A DNA stretch of 64,000 nt from UBA11524 sp045591175 (GCA_045591175.1 JAZNSI010000011.1:24893-88892), one strand, 5' to 3'. Positions 47,733-56,191 are shown, counted from the stretch's first letter. Notes: a model not told the origin generated them from the letters alone. Numbers and translations are program-made.

Positions 47733-50486
47733 ATGAAAAAGCTTGTGTGTTTGATGCTCATGCTGATTCTGATGATCGGCTGCGCAACAACCGCTTTCGC
47801 AGTTACCGGCGCTCCTGGCGAGACCGTGTCGGTCAATGTGAGCGTGATTAGCAATCCTGACAATGCTATTAGTGCGCGTGTGTACTTTGACTACGACAGT
47901 TCGCTGTTTGAGTTCGTTGGCGCGACCAAAGCCGGCGATGCTATGCGTGCTCCTGGCCGGGCTAGTGAGGCGTTCGGCTTGATGAATCTGGATGGCCTGT
48001 CTACTGGTTCTTTCGGTACGCTGAAGTTTAAGATCAAGGATGGTGTTCCGGCAGGAACGTACACTATTGGTCTTTCTGCTGACTCTGTAGTTGATTACGG
48101 ACGCAACCCTGTTGTCATTTCCGTTGCTGCTGGTAGCATTACTGTTGAAGTTGCCTGCGAGCACGAGTGGGGCGAGGGCGTTGTGACCCTTCCTGCGACC
48201 TGTATCGCGGAAGGCGTGAGGACCTACACCTGTGGTCTGTGCAACGAAACCAAGACTGAGGATATCGAGAAGGTTGACCACACCTGGGGCGATTGGACTG
48301 AGACGAAGGCTCCCACTTGTACCGAGGATGGCGCTGAGGAACGCAAGTGCCAGGTCGAGGGCTGTGATGCGGTGGAGACCCAGGTAAAGACTACCCGCGG
48401 CCATCAGAATGGCCCCGCTGTGACAACTCCTGCCACCTGTACTGAGCCTGGCTCTGTTGTCATCAGCTGTACCGTTTGCGGCGAAGAAATGGTCAACGAT
48501 CCCATCGAGGCTCTGGGCCACACTGAGGAGACCGTGACTGTCGAGTCTACCTGTACCGTTGCCGGTACCGAGACCGTGAAGTGTACTGTCTGTGGTGAGA
48601 CCATCAGCACCAAGGATCTGCCCCTGGCGGATCATACTGAGGGCGAAACCGTTGTGGTTGATCCCACCTGTACCGAAGCTGGCTCCAAGACCGTGAAGTG
48701 CTCCGTCTGTGACGAAGTGCTGAGCGAGGAAGCCATTGATGCTCTGGGCCACACCGAGGAGACCGTTACTGTCGAGTCTACCTGTACCGTTGCCGGTACC
48801 GAGACCGTGAAGTGTACTGTCTGTGGCGAGACCATCAGCACCAAGGATCTGCCTCTGGCGGATCATACCGAGGGTGAGCCCGTTGTGGTTGATCCCACTT
48901 GTACCGAAGCTGGCTCCAAGACTGTGAAGTGCTCCGTCTGTGACGAAGTGCTGAGCGAGGAAGCCATCGATGCTCTGGGCCACACCGAAGTGACCGAGAC
49001 CGTCGAGGCCACCTGTACTGAGGCTGGTACCAAGACCGTGACCTGTTCCGTGTGTAAGGAAGTCCTGAGCGAGGAAGTCATTGAGGCTCCTGGCCATGCT
49101 TGGGACGCGGGCAAGGAGACCACCGCTCCCACCTGTACCGCTGAGGGCGTGAAGACCTTCACCTGTACTGTTTGCGGCGAGACCAAGACCGAGCCGATTG
49201 CGAAGGCTGAGCACAGCTACGACGAGGATGGCGAGTATCAGGCTCCCACCTGTACCGAAGACGGCTATGCTAAGGGCGTATGTACCGTCTGCGGTGCTGT
49301 GTCTGAGGGTGAGGTTATTCCCGCCACCGGCCACACCGAGGAGACTGTGACCGTTGACTCTACCTGTACTGTTGCTGGTTCCGAAACCGTGAAGTGCTCC
49401 GTCTGTGGCGAGATCATCAAGACCACCGAGCTGCCCCTGGCTCCCCACACCGAGGAGACTGTGACTGTCGAGTCCACCTGTACTGTTGCCGGTTCCGAGA
49501 CTGTGAAGTGCTCCGTCTGTGACGAAGTGATCAGCACTAAGGAGCTGCCCCTGGCTCCCCACACCGAGGAGACTGTGACCGTTGACTCCACCTGTACTGT
49601 TGCCGGTTCCGAGACTGTGAAGTGCTCCGTCTGTGGCGAGATCATCAAGACCACCGAGCTGCCTCTGGCCGAGCATACCTGGGACGCTGGCGCTGTGACC
49701 ACCGAGCCTGGCTGTGAGACCGAGGGCGTGAAGACCTTCACCTGTACCGTGTGTAAGGAAACCAAGACCGAGGCCGTCGAGGCGATCGGCCATGCTTACG
49801 ACGCTGGCGTTGTGACCACCGAGCCCGGCTGTGAGACCGAAGGCGTGAAGACCTTCACCTGTAAGAATGACGCAAGCCACACTTACACTGAGGCCATCCC
49901 TGCCACCGGTCATAACTGGGGCGAGTGGATCGAAGGCGAAGACGGCATGCAGGATCGCGTCTGTTCCGACTGTGGCACTGTTGAGTCCGCGCCCATCCAG
50001 ACCAAGACCATGTACGTCATGACCCTGTGCTCCGAGGGTATCCGCTTCCGTGATCTGGAGAACCCCGTGACCGACTACTGGTACATGTTCACGCCCATCG
50101 ATCTGTCCGTTGATGGCGAGCAGACCTACGATCTGATCGCTGGCAACATCCACAAGATTGGTACCGTGACCGTGCTGGTCAAGGAAGGCACCGTGACCGT
50201 GACCTACAAGCTGATCAACCGCCGCGATATCATGGTCTTCGAGGAGTTCATGACCTTCCTGCCCACGCTGGCGGACGTCACCGAGCTGGACTTCGAGAAC
50301 ATGACCGGCTATGAGTACGGCGAGGCCATCAGCATCCAGGAACAGCTGGGCGGCGACACCAAGGTTCTGTTGGTGATGCGCAACCTGGCCACCTACACCG
50401 AGGGTATCTCCGGCATCGAGTACTTCGACTACGATGGCGAAGAGTACCTGACCTATGCTGAGGAGCTCAAGCTGCTGATGGATTGA
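47733..50486 (+). CDS. Cohesin-bearing protein with 16 His/Cys repeats
   Basis: A 917-residue exported protein. The signal peptide contains a lipobox-like LMIGC (residues 13-17), so it may be lipid-anchored; cleavage at TTAFA is the alternative. Residues about 24-140 are a cohesin domain: GAPGETVSVNVSVISNPDN, ARVYFDYDSSLFEFVGATKA, TGSFGTLKFKIKDGVPAGTY and AAGSITVEV. Residues about 141-756 contain 16 units of 38-41 residues, each normally with one His, one Cys in a TCT context and one CxxC. Residues about 757-917 form a terminal domain I do not recognise, without dockerin, sortase motif or SLH repeat. It is the natural receptor for the dockerins encoded upstream. Confidence 0.88.
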   Translation: MKKLVCLMLMLILMIGCATTAFAVTGAPGETVSVNVSVISNPDNAISARVYFDYDSSLFEFVGATKAGDAMRAPGRASEAFGLMNLDGLSTGSFGTLKFKIKDGVPAGTYTIGLSADSVVDYGRNPVVISVAAGSITVEVACEHEWGEGVVTLPATCIAEGVRTYTCGLCNETKTEDIEKVDHTWGDWTETKAPTCTEDGAEERKCQVEGCDAVETQVKTTRGHQNGPAVTTPATCTEPGSVVISCTVCGEEMVNDPIEALGHTEETVTVESTCTVAGTETVKCTVCGETISTKDLPLADHTEGETVVVDPTCTEAGSKTVKCSVCDEVLSEEAIDALGHTEETVTVESTCTVAGTETVKCTVCGETISTKDLPLADHTEGEPVVVDPTCTEAGSKTVKCSVCDEVLSEEAIDALGHTEVTETVEATCTEAGTKTVTCSVCKEVLSEEVIEAPGHAWDAGKETTAPTCTAEGVKTFTCTVCGETKTEPIAKAEHSYDEDGEYQAPTCTEDGYAKGVCTVCGAVSEGEVIPATGHTEETVTVDSTCTVAGSETVKCSVCGEIIKTTELPLAPHTEETVTVESTCTVAGSETVKCSVCDEVISTKELPLAPHTEETVTVDSTCTVAGSETVKCSVCGEIIKTTELPLAEHTWDAGAVTTEPGCETEGVKTFTCTVCKETKTEAVEAIGHAYDAGVVTTEPGCETEGVKTFTCKNDASHTYTEAIPATGHNWGEWIEGEDGMQDRVCSDCGTVESAPIQTKTMYVMTLCSEGIRFRDLENPVTDYWYMFTPIDLSVDGEQTYDLIAGNIHKIGTVTVLVKEGTVTVTYKLINRRDIMVFEEFMTFLPTLADVTELDFENMTGYEYGEAISIQEQLGGDTKVLLVMRNLATYTEGISGIEYFDYDGEEYLTYAEELKLLMD
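48511..48972 (+). repeat. Tandem 231-bp coding duplication
   Basis: The segment starting CTCTGGGCCACAC recurs 231 bases later (48511, 48742, then 48973), encoding units 4-5 and 6-7 of the repeat protein with only a few differences. This indicates recent duplication of a two-unit block. Confidence 0.85.
49332..49673 (+). repeat. Three tandem 114-bp coding repeats
   Basis: Units 11-13 begin at 49332, 49446 and 49560, each 38 codons (HTEETVTV...PLAP/E type). Units 11 and 13 are almost identical at the DNA level, suggesting duplication or conversion. Confidence 0.85.
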
Positions 50487-50516
50487 TCCGTCAAGCCGCA
50501 AAAGTAAATCAATAAC

Positions 50517-50550
50517 AAGCCCCGTCCGGGTTCGCCCGGGCGGGGTTTTT
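50517..50550 (+). terminator. Terminator of cohesin/dockerin gene run
   Basis: AAGCCCCGTCCGGG, TTCG loop and CCCGGGCGGGG, followed by TTTTT. Confidence 0.9.
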
Positions 50551-50556
50551 GCGTGC

Positions 50557-50593
50557 AAATAAAAGGCGCTGCGGAGTGATTCCACAGCGCCGG
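50557..50593 (-). terminator. Terminator of minus-strand FAD dehydrogenase gene
   Basis: GGCGCTG and CAGCGCC form a stem; on the minus strand it is followed by TTTTATTT. Confidence 0.75.
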
Positions 50594-50597
50594 AGGA

Positions 50598-51968
50598 TTA
50601 TTCGGTTACCGCAATGCAGCGGGCGACATGCACGCCGCTGGCGGAGGCGTGGGACAGGGAATGGGTGATGCCGCTGCCGTCGCCGATGATATACAGGCCG
50701 GGCAGACCGCACTCAAGGTGATCGTTGACCTCAACTTCCATGTTGTAGAACTTGACTTCCACGCCGTAGAGGAGCGTGTCGTCGTTGGCGGTGCCGGGGG
50801 CCACCTTGTCCAGGGCGTAGATCATTTCAATGATGCCGTCCAGGATGCGCTTGGGCAGCACCAGGCTCAGGTCGCCGGGGGTGGCCTTGAGGGTCGGGGT
50901 GATGAAGGCTTCGTCAATGCGGGTCTGGTTGGAGCGGCGGCCGCGGATCAGATCGCCGAAGCGCTGCACGATGACGCCGCCGCCCAGCATATTGCTCAGC
51001 CGCGCGATGGATTCGCCATAGCCATTGGAATCCTTGAAGGGCTCGGAGAAATGCTTGGCCACCAGCAGCGCGAAGTTGGTGTTCTCCGTCTGCTTGGCGG
51101 GATCCTCATAGCTGTGGCCGTTGACGGTGATGATGCCGTTGGTGTTCTCATTAACCACCGCGCCTTTGGGGTTCATGCAGAAGGTGCGCACCAGGTCGCC
51201 GTACTGCTTGGTGCGGTAGACAATTTTCGACTCGTACAGCTCGTCCGTCAGGTGGGTGAAGACCTCCGCAGGCAGTTCCACGCGCACGCCGATGTCCACG
51301 CGGTTGGACTTGGTGGGGATCTTCATCTCCCGGCAGACCTGCTCCATCCACTTGCTGCCGATGCGGCCCACGCTGACGATGCACTGTTTGCAGCTGTGGG
51401 TCTCACCTGCGCAGTCCACCTGATAACCGCCGTCGATGGCGGCGATGTGCTCCACGGGCGTATTGAAGAAGAAGGTGACCTTGTCCTTCAGGTGCTCGTA
51501 GAGGTTCTCCAGGACGACGTAGTTGATGTCCGTGCCCAGGTGGCGGACGGAGGCGTTGAGCAGGTGCAGATCGTTCTGGATGCAGACCTTCTTGAACTTG
51601 CTGCCGGCGGTGGAGTACAGCTTGGTGCCTTCGCCGCCGTAGCGCAGGTTGATCTCGTCCACGTAGCGCATCAGCTCGATGGCCTTCTGCTTGCCGATGT
51701 ACTCGTGCAGCGTGCCGCCGAAATCATTGGTGATGTTGTACTTGCCGTCGGAGAAGGCACCCGCGCCGCCAAAGCCGCTCATGATGGAGCAGCTCTTGCA
51801 GCCGATGCAGGTCTTGATCTTCTCTCCGTCAATGGGGCAGCGGCGCTTGCTTAGGGGATGGCCGGCCTCGAACACGGCGATCTTGAGGGAAGGGTCCAGC
51901 TTGGTCAGTTCATACGCGGAAAAAATACCACCGGGACCTGCGCCGATGATGATGACGTCATAATTCAT
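50598..51968 (-). CDS. FAD-dependent dehydrogenase, COG2509-type (second copy)
   Basis: A 456-residue flavoprotein with the FAD-binding start YDVIIIGAGPGGIFSAYEL. The family block SGFGGAGAFSDGKYN is immediately preceded by a cysteine cluster (CPIDGEKIKTCIGCKSC), which could hold an iron-sulfur cluster. The C-terminal GLYIIGDGSGITHSLSHASA closes the flavin site. It lacks the N-terminal domain of the 21424 paralogue. ATG 51968 follows AAGGAG by 8 bases. Substrate unknown. It is monocistronic and divergent from the MATE gene. Confidence 0.88.
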   Translation of the reverse strand: MNYDVIIIGAGPGGIFSAYELTKLDPSLKIAVFEAGHPLSKRRCPIDGEKIKTCIGCKSCSIMSGFGGAGAFSDGKYNITNDFGGTLHEYIGKQKAIELMRYVDEINLRYGGEGTKLYSTAGSKFKKVCIQNDLHLLNASVRHLGTDINYVVLENLYEHLKDKVTFFFNTPVEHIAAIDGGYQVDCAGETHSCKQCIVSVGRIGSKWMEQVCREMKIPTKSNRVDIGVRVELPAEVFTHLTDELYESKIVYRTKQYGDLVRTFCMNPKGAVVNENTNGIITVNGHSYEDPAKQTENTNFALLVAKHFSEPFKDSNGYGESIARLSNMLGGGVIVQRFGDLIRGRRSNQTRIDEAFITPTLKATPGDLSLVLPKRILDGIIEMIYALDKVAPGTANDDTLLYGVEVKFYNMEVEVNDHLECGLPGLYIIGDGSGITHSLSHASASGVHVARCIAVTE

Positions 51969-52014
51969 ATTGTTCACTCCTTACGGAATTGCTGCAAAGG
52001 GCTCTTTGCACTCA

Positions 52015-52043
52015 ATTATATCATAGGTGGCAAGGAAATGCAA
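52015..52043 (-). promoter_or_regulatory. Promoter for second FAD dehydrogenase
   Basis: On the minus strand TTGCAT (52043-52038), a 17-base spacer and TATAAT (52020-52015). Confidence 0.7.
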
Positions 52044-52052
52044 TGCCTGCGC

Positions 52053-52081
52053 TTGACGCATTTTGTGGATGGTGGTACGAT
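52053..52081 (+). promoter_or_regulatory. Promoter for MATE transporter gene
   Basis: TTGACG (52053-52058), a 17-base spacer and TACGAT (52076-52081). It is divergent from, and 10 bases away from, the promoter at 52015-52043. Confidence 0.65.
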
Positions 52082-52112
52082 GATAGGGAATGTTCTGCAA
52101 ACGGAGGCGCCC

Positions 52113-53489
52113 ATGCAACGCAATACGACGGATTTTTCCACCGGCTCGGTCAAGCGGCACATTATTGCCCAGGCCCTGCCGCTGACGCTGGCCCAGGCGG
52201 TGCAGCTGCTTTATAACATTGTGGACCGCATGTACATCGGTCATCTGGAGGGCGTGGGCCAGATCGCCCTGACCGGCCTTGGCATCACCTTTCCGGTGAT
52301 CGTGCTGATCGCTGCCTTTACCCAGCTGGTGGGCGTGGGCGGAACGCCGCTGTTCTCCATGGCCCGTGGCAGAAGGGATGAAAAGGAGGCTGAAGCCATC
52401 CTTGGCAACGCCTTCACGCTGCTGCTGATCGCGGCGGCGGGATGCTTTGTCGTGGGCTACTTCTTCCGCAAGCCCATCCTCTTTGCCTTTGGCGCCAGCG
52501 AGGAAAGCTACTTCTACGCCGATCAGTATCTGCGCACTTATCTCTGGGGTACGGCGTTTTCCATGGTGACTACGGGTCTCAATGGCTATATCAACGCCCA
52601 GGGATTCCCCAAAATCGGCATGGCCACCACCATCATTGGTGCGGTGATCAACATCGTCCTGGACCCCGTCTTCATCTTCGTATTCGACATGGGCGTGGAG
52701 GGCGCGGCACTCGCCACGGTCATCAGCCAGGGCGTATCCTGCGCGTGGGTGATGCGCTTTCTGACAGGGAAGAAGGCGCTGATCCGTCTGCGCCGCCGCT
52801 GCATCCGGGTGGATATCCCGCGCGCCCGGCGCATCTGTGCCCTGGGCGTCACCGGCTTTGTGATGCAGGGCACCAACAGCCTGGTGAGCATCGTGTGCAA
52901 TAATCAGCTGCAGCTCTTTGGCGAAAGGATGATGGTGGGCGGCGGCGACCTGTATGTAGGCGTGATGACGGTGCTGTCCTCCGTGCGCGAGATGCTGGGT
53001 CTGCCTGTGGGCGGCATTGCCAGCGGCAGCCAGCCGGTCATCGGCTATAACTACGGGGCAGGGAAGTATGACCGGGTGAAGGAGGGCATCCGCTTCTCGG
53101 CGCTGCTGGGTGCGGGCTATACGCTGATCTCCTGGGCGGTGGTGATGATCATCCCGCGGGTGATGATCGCCATGTTCACTGACGACGCCACCACCATCGA
53201 CGTGGGTGCGCGGATGCTGAATATCTACTTCTTCGGCTTCGTGTTCATGGGCTTCCAGTTTGCAGGCCAGTCAACCTTCCAGGGGCTGGGGAAGGCTAAA
53301 CAGGCGGTGTTTTTCGCCATCTTCCGCAAGGTCGTGATCATTGTGCCGCTGACGCTGCTGCTGCCCCAAATGGGCTTCGGCGTGGAGGGCGTGTTCCTCG
53401 CAGAGCCCGTCTCCAACATTGTCGGCGGTCTGTGCTGCTTCCTGACCATGTGGCTGACGGTGTACAGAAGGCTGGGCAAAACCGCCTGA
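52113..53489 (+). CDS. MATE family efflux transporter
   Basis: A 458-residue membrane protein with about 12 hydrophobic segments in two halves. The N-terminal VQLLYNIVDRMYIGHLEGVG and TQLVGVGGTPLFSMARG are MATE hallmarks, and the second half repeats the pattern (LPVGGIASGSQPVIGYNYGAG). MATE proteins export drugs or metabolites using a sodium or proton gradient; the cargo is not predictable here. ATG 52113 follows GGAGG; an upstream in-frame extension overlaps the promoter and is rejected. It is monocistronic. Confidence 0.92.
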   Translation: MQRNTTDFSTGSVKRHIIAQALPLTLAQAVQLLYNIVDRMYIGHLEGVGQIALTGLGITFPVIVLIAAFTQLVGVGGTPLFSMARGRRDEKEAEAILGNAFTLLLIAAAGCFVVGYFFRKPILFAFGASEESYFYADQYLRTYLWGTAFSMVTTGLNGYINAQGFPKIGMATTIIGAVINIVLDPVFIFVFDMGVEGAALATVISQGVSCAWVMRFLTGKKALIRLRRRCIRVDIPRARRICALGVTGFVMQGTNSLVSIVCNNQLQLFGERMMVGGGDLYVGVMTVLSSVREMLGLPVGGIASGSQPVIGYNYGAGKYDRVKEGIRFSALLGAGYTLISWAVVMIIPRVMIAMFTDDATTIDVGARMLNIYFFGFVFMGFQFAGQSTFQGLGKAKQAVFFAIFRKVVIIVPLTLLLPQMGFGVEGVFLAEPVSNIVGGLCCFLTMWLTVYRRLGKTA

Positions 53490-53513
53490 TACACATCCAG
53501 TACAGCTCATCCA

Positions 53514-53542
53514 TTGACTTCACCCGCGAATCGTGCTATCCT
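53514..53542 (+). promoter_or_regulatory. Promoter of M42 peptidase gene
   Basis: TTGACT (53514-53519), a 17-base spacer and TATCCT (53537-53542). Confidence 0.6.
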
Positions 53543-53581
53543 AACGAAAAAAGGGGCGAAGCCCTCAAAGGAGATATCAAC

Positions 53582-54622
53582 ATGCTTGATCGCAAATATG
53601 CTGACTATGCCTGGGAGCAAACCGCTGCCCTGCTCGCCATTGATTCCCCCTCCGGTTATACCGCCGCGGCGGCCAAGTGGGTGCAGGAGGCCTTCTCCGC
53701 GCTCGGTTTTGACGCGAAGATCACCGTCAAGGGCGGCGTGATCGTCGATTTCGGCGGCGAGGACAAGGAGGACGCCCTCTTCCTGGAGGCCCATGCGGAT
53801 ACCCTGGGCGCAATGGTTGCCCAGATCAAGGGCGACGGCCGGCTGAAGCTGACCTCCCTGGGCGGCATGAACCCCAACAACGCTGAGGCCGAGAACGTCC
53901 GCGTGCATACCCGCGACGGCAAGGTCATCGAGGGCACCTGCCAGCTGTGCAACGCCTCCGTGCATGTCAACGGCGATTATTCCGGCCAGAAGCGCACCTG
54001 GGACAGCGTTGAGATCGTGCTGGACGAGGACGTCAAGTGCGCCGCCGATACCCGTAAGCTGGGCATTGAGGTGGGCGACGTCGTCTGCTTTGAGACCCGT
54101 ACCCGCCGCACCGAATCCGGTTATTTGAAGTCCCGCTTCCTGGACGACAAGCTGAGCGTGGGCATCCTGCTGGGCCTGGCCAAGTACCTGGCGGATGGCA
54201 AGATCACCCCCGCCCGCCGCGTGTACGGCCACATCACCGTGTACGAAGAGGTTGGCCATGGCGGCAGCGCGAGCGTCCCTGCGGGTGTGACCGAGGCCAT
54301 CAGCGTGGACATGGGCTGCGTGGGTTACGGCCTGCAGTGCACGGAGAAGCAGGTGTCCATCTGCGCCAAGGACTCCGGCGGCCCTTACTCCTACGACGTG
54401 ACCACCAAGCTCATCAACGCCGCCAAGGCTGAGGGCGCGGACTACGCCGTGGACGTGTACCCCTACTACGGCTCCGATGTGGAGGCAACGCTGCGCTCCG
54501 GCGTGGACATCCGCCATGGCCTGATCGGCGCGGGCGTGTACGCCAGCCACGGCTACGAGCGCAGCCATATCGACGGCGTGCATAACACGCTGCTGGTGCT
54601 CAAGGGCTACCTGGGCGTGTAA
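53582..54622 (+). CDS. M42 family metallopeptidase
   Basis: A 346-residue dinuclear metallo-aminopeptidase of the M42 (PepA/FrvX, tetrahedral aminopeptidase) family. Metal and catalytic residues appear in LFLEAHADTLGAM, SRFLDDKLSVGILLGL, VYEEVGHGGSAS (Glu-Glu pair), ISVDMGCVG and the final ASHGYERSHIDGVHNT. ATG 53582 follows AAAGGAG by about 8 bases. A secreted esterase gene follows after 10 bases and is probably co-transcribed. It probably trims peptides in the cytosol. Confidence 0.9.
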   Translation: MLDRKYADYAWEQTAALLAIDSPSGYTAAAAKWVQEAFSALGFDAKITVKGGVIVDFGGEDKEDALFLEAHADTLGAMVAQIKGDGRLKLTSLGGMNPNNAEAENVRVHTRDGKVIEGTCQLCNASVHVNGDYSGQKRTWDSVEIVLDEDVKCAADTRKLGIEVGDVVCFETRTRRTESGYLKSRFLDDKLSVGILLGLAKYLADGKITPARRVYGHITVYEEVGHGGSASVPAGVTEAISVDMGCVGYGLQCTEKQVSICAKDSGGPYSYDVTTKLINAAKAEGADYAVDVYPYYGSDVEATLRSGVDIRHGLIGAGVYASHGYERSHIDGVHNTLLVLKGYLGV

Positions 54623-54632
54623 GGAGGCAGCC

Positions 54633-55487
54633 ATGAAGAAACTTTTGATGATTTTGCTGATTGCCCTGCTGACATTCGCTGCGGCGTTGGCGGAGGAGGC
54701 CGGCTATGTTGATCCGCCTGCCGGCTTTGACGCCAAGGTGGAGGGCGTCACCTACGGTAAGACCGTTCTGCGCAGCTATGCGTCCACCACCACGGGCCGC
54801 AATCGTAAGGTCATGATCCTCCTGCCGCCGGATTACACCGAGGAGAAGGAATATCCTGTGCTGTACCTGCTCCACGGCATCGGCGGCGACGAGAATGAGT
54901 GGGCCGGAGGTCGTCCCACATGGGTGGTGGGCAACCTGATCCACGCGGGCGAAGCGGCGGAGATGATCATCGTCATGCCCAATGTCCGCGCCCGGGAGAA
55001 CGACCGCGCGAATGCCTCCGACATGTACACGCCCGCCCATTTCCAGGCGTTTGACAACTTCATCAACGACCTGCGCAATGACCTGATGCCCTACATGGAG
55101 GCGAACTTCTCCGTTGCCAAGGGCCGTGAGAACACCGCCATCGCGGGCCTATCCATGGGCGGACGCGAGTCGCTGTACATCGGCCTGACCATGCAGGATA
55201 CCTTCGGATACATCGGCGCTTTCTGTCCCGCGCCGGGCGTGCTGCCCTACAATGTGGAAAAAGGGCTGTTCCTCACGGCGGATTTCAAGGCTGCTGAAGG
55301 GTATGATACCTACATCCTTATCAACGCCGGAAAGACCGACGGCGTGGTGGGCGCATGGCCCAAAACCTATGCGGACACGCTGACTGCCAACGGCACCGTG
55401 AACACTTTCTACGTCACCAACGGCGGGCATGATTTCACCGTGTGGAAGCACGGCCTGTACAACTTTGCAAGGAATATCTTCAAGTGA
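54633..55487 (+). CDS. Secreted esterase, CE1/feruloyl esterase-like
   Basis: A 284-residue exported alpha/beta hydrolase of the esterase D/CE1 type. A signal peptide (residues 1-21) is followed by the oxyanion segment YLLHGIGGDENEW, the nucleophile elbow GLSMGG near residue 173, an Asp in AGKTDGVVG and the His in GGHDFTVWKHGLYNF. CE1 members release feruloyl or acetyl groups from plant xylans. No carbohydrate-binding module or dockerin is attached, unlike several polysaccharide-degrading relatives. It is downstream of the M42 gene and followed by a terminator. Confidence 0.88.
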   Translation: MKKLLMILLIALLTFAAALAEEAGYVDPPAGFDAKVEGVTYGKTVLRSYASTTTGRNRKVMILLPPDYTEEKEYPVLYLLHGIGGDENEWAGGRPTWVVGNLIHAGEAAEMIIVMPNVRARENDRANASDMYTPAHFQAFDNFINDLRNDLMPYMEANFSVAKGRENTAIAGLSMGGRESLYIGLTMQDTFGYIGAFCPAPGVLPYNVEKGLFLTADFKAAEGYDTYILINAGKTDGVVGAWPKTYADTLTANGTVNTFYVTNGGHDFTVWKHGLYNFARNIFK

Positions 55488-55489
55488 AC

Positions 55490-55529
55490 AAAATCCTCCC
55501 CATCCTTCGCGGACGGGGAGGATTCTTTA
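55490..55529 (+). terminator. Terminator after esterase gene
   Basis: AATCCTCCCC (55492-55501) pairs with GGGGAGGATT (55515-55524), followed by CTTT. The A-run on its left suits the convergent minus-strand gene as well. Confidence 0.8.
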
Positions 55530-55694
55530 ATCGTCCGTCAAGGGCTTCGGAAGCCGCTTGCGGGAGTATTTCTTCTTGCTTTCTGCCACGCGGGTGACGG
55601 GCTTCACGCCCTCCCAGGAGCCGCGCTTGAGAGCGGCGTACTCCTTCTGGGCGGCCTTGGATTGCTTCTTCAAAGGGATGAGCTTTTTCTTCAT
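55527..55694 (-). CDS. Conserved-looking 55-residue basic protein
   Basis: A very basic 55-residue protein: MKKKLIPLKKQSKAAQKEY at the start, then RGSWEGVKPVTRVAESKK and a Lys/Arg-rich end. I do not know a name for it, although similar short basic proteins with a tryptophan and a PVTR-like block occur in Clostridia to my recollection. Its ATG shares one base with the stop of the upstream GNAT gene (TGATG), which is strong evidence for translation by coupling. The charge suggests nucleic-acid or ribosome binding; function is not established. Confidence 0.7.
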   Translation of the reverse strand: MKKKLIPLKKQSKAAQKEYAALKRGSWEGVKPVTRVAESKKKYSRKRLPKPLTDD

Positions 55695-56179
55695 CAATCG
55701 TCCACTCCAATCAAACGCGAGTACACCCCGTGTCCCTCATCGGGGATCATCATGCCGCCAGTGGCTTCCTGGTAGAAGTGGATGGCATCCTCCGCCGGCC
55801 AGCCGATGAAGGCGTAGGCATAGCCCAGCTCCCGGAGGGACTCCAGGCACTTGAGCAGCAGCAGCTTTCCGATGCCCTGACGGCGGGCAGATTCCGCCAC
55901 CAGCGTCGGCCCGAAAAAGCCGCGCGCTGTACTCTCGTAGCAGCCAAAGCCCACGATCTGCTTATCCTTCACGGCGATGTAGCAGCTGGCGGGCTGGTTT
56001 GCAAAGCACACGCGGATTTCATCCGCCCAGCCGGGATGGCTGTTTTCTTCGGTGAAGGCGATGATTTTGCTCATGTCGGGTGCGAGGGCCTTTTTGATGG
56101 TGACGCCCTTGGCGCGCAGGGATTCCTCCAGCCCGGGGGCGGTGGGAAGGGGATAGAGCTTGACGAGCATATCGGCCAT
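55694..56179 (-). CDS. GNAT family N-acetyltransferase
   Basis: A 161-residue acetyltransferase. The acetyl-CoA loop is LVAESARRQGIGKLLLLKCL near residues 93-112, and DAIHFYQEATGGMMI is the terminal region. The acceptor is unknown. It begins 12 bases after the membrane-protein gene at 56192 and its stop overlaps the small basic gene, so the minus-strand run rlmA - 56192 gene - GNAT - basic protein is probably one operon. Confidence 0.87.
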   Translation of the reverse strand: MADMLVKLYPLPTAPGLEESLRAKGVTIKKALAPDMSKIIAFTEENSHPGWADEIRVCFANQPASCYIAVKDKQIVGFGCYESTARGFFGPTLVAESARRQGIGKLLLLKCLESLRELGYAYAFIGWPAEDAIHFYQEATGGMMIPDEGHGVYSRLIGVDD

Positions 56180-56191
56180 GGGGAAGACTCC

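Noticed and set aside
47658..50585. Long minus-strand open frame of about 975 codons, and the repeat region viewed as a possible CRISPR array
   Set aside because: The minus-strand frame is antisense to the cohesin repeat gene and owes its length to codon bias. The repeats are 114-123 bp coding units with conserved amino acids, with no short identical repeats separated by unique spacers.
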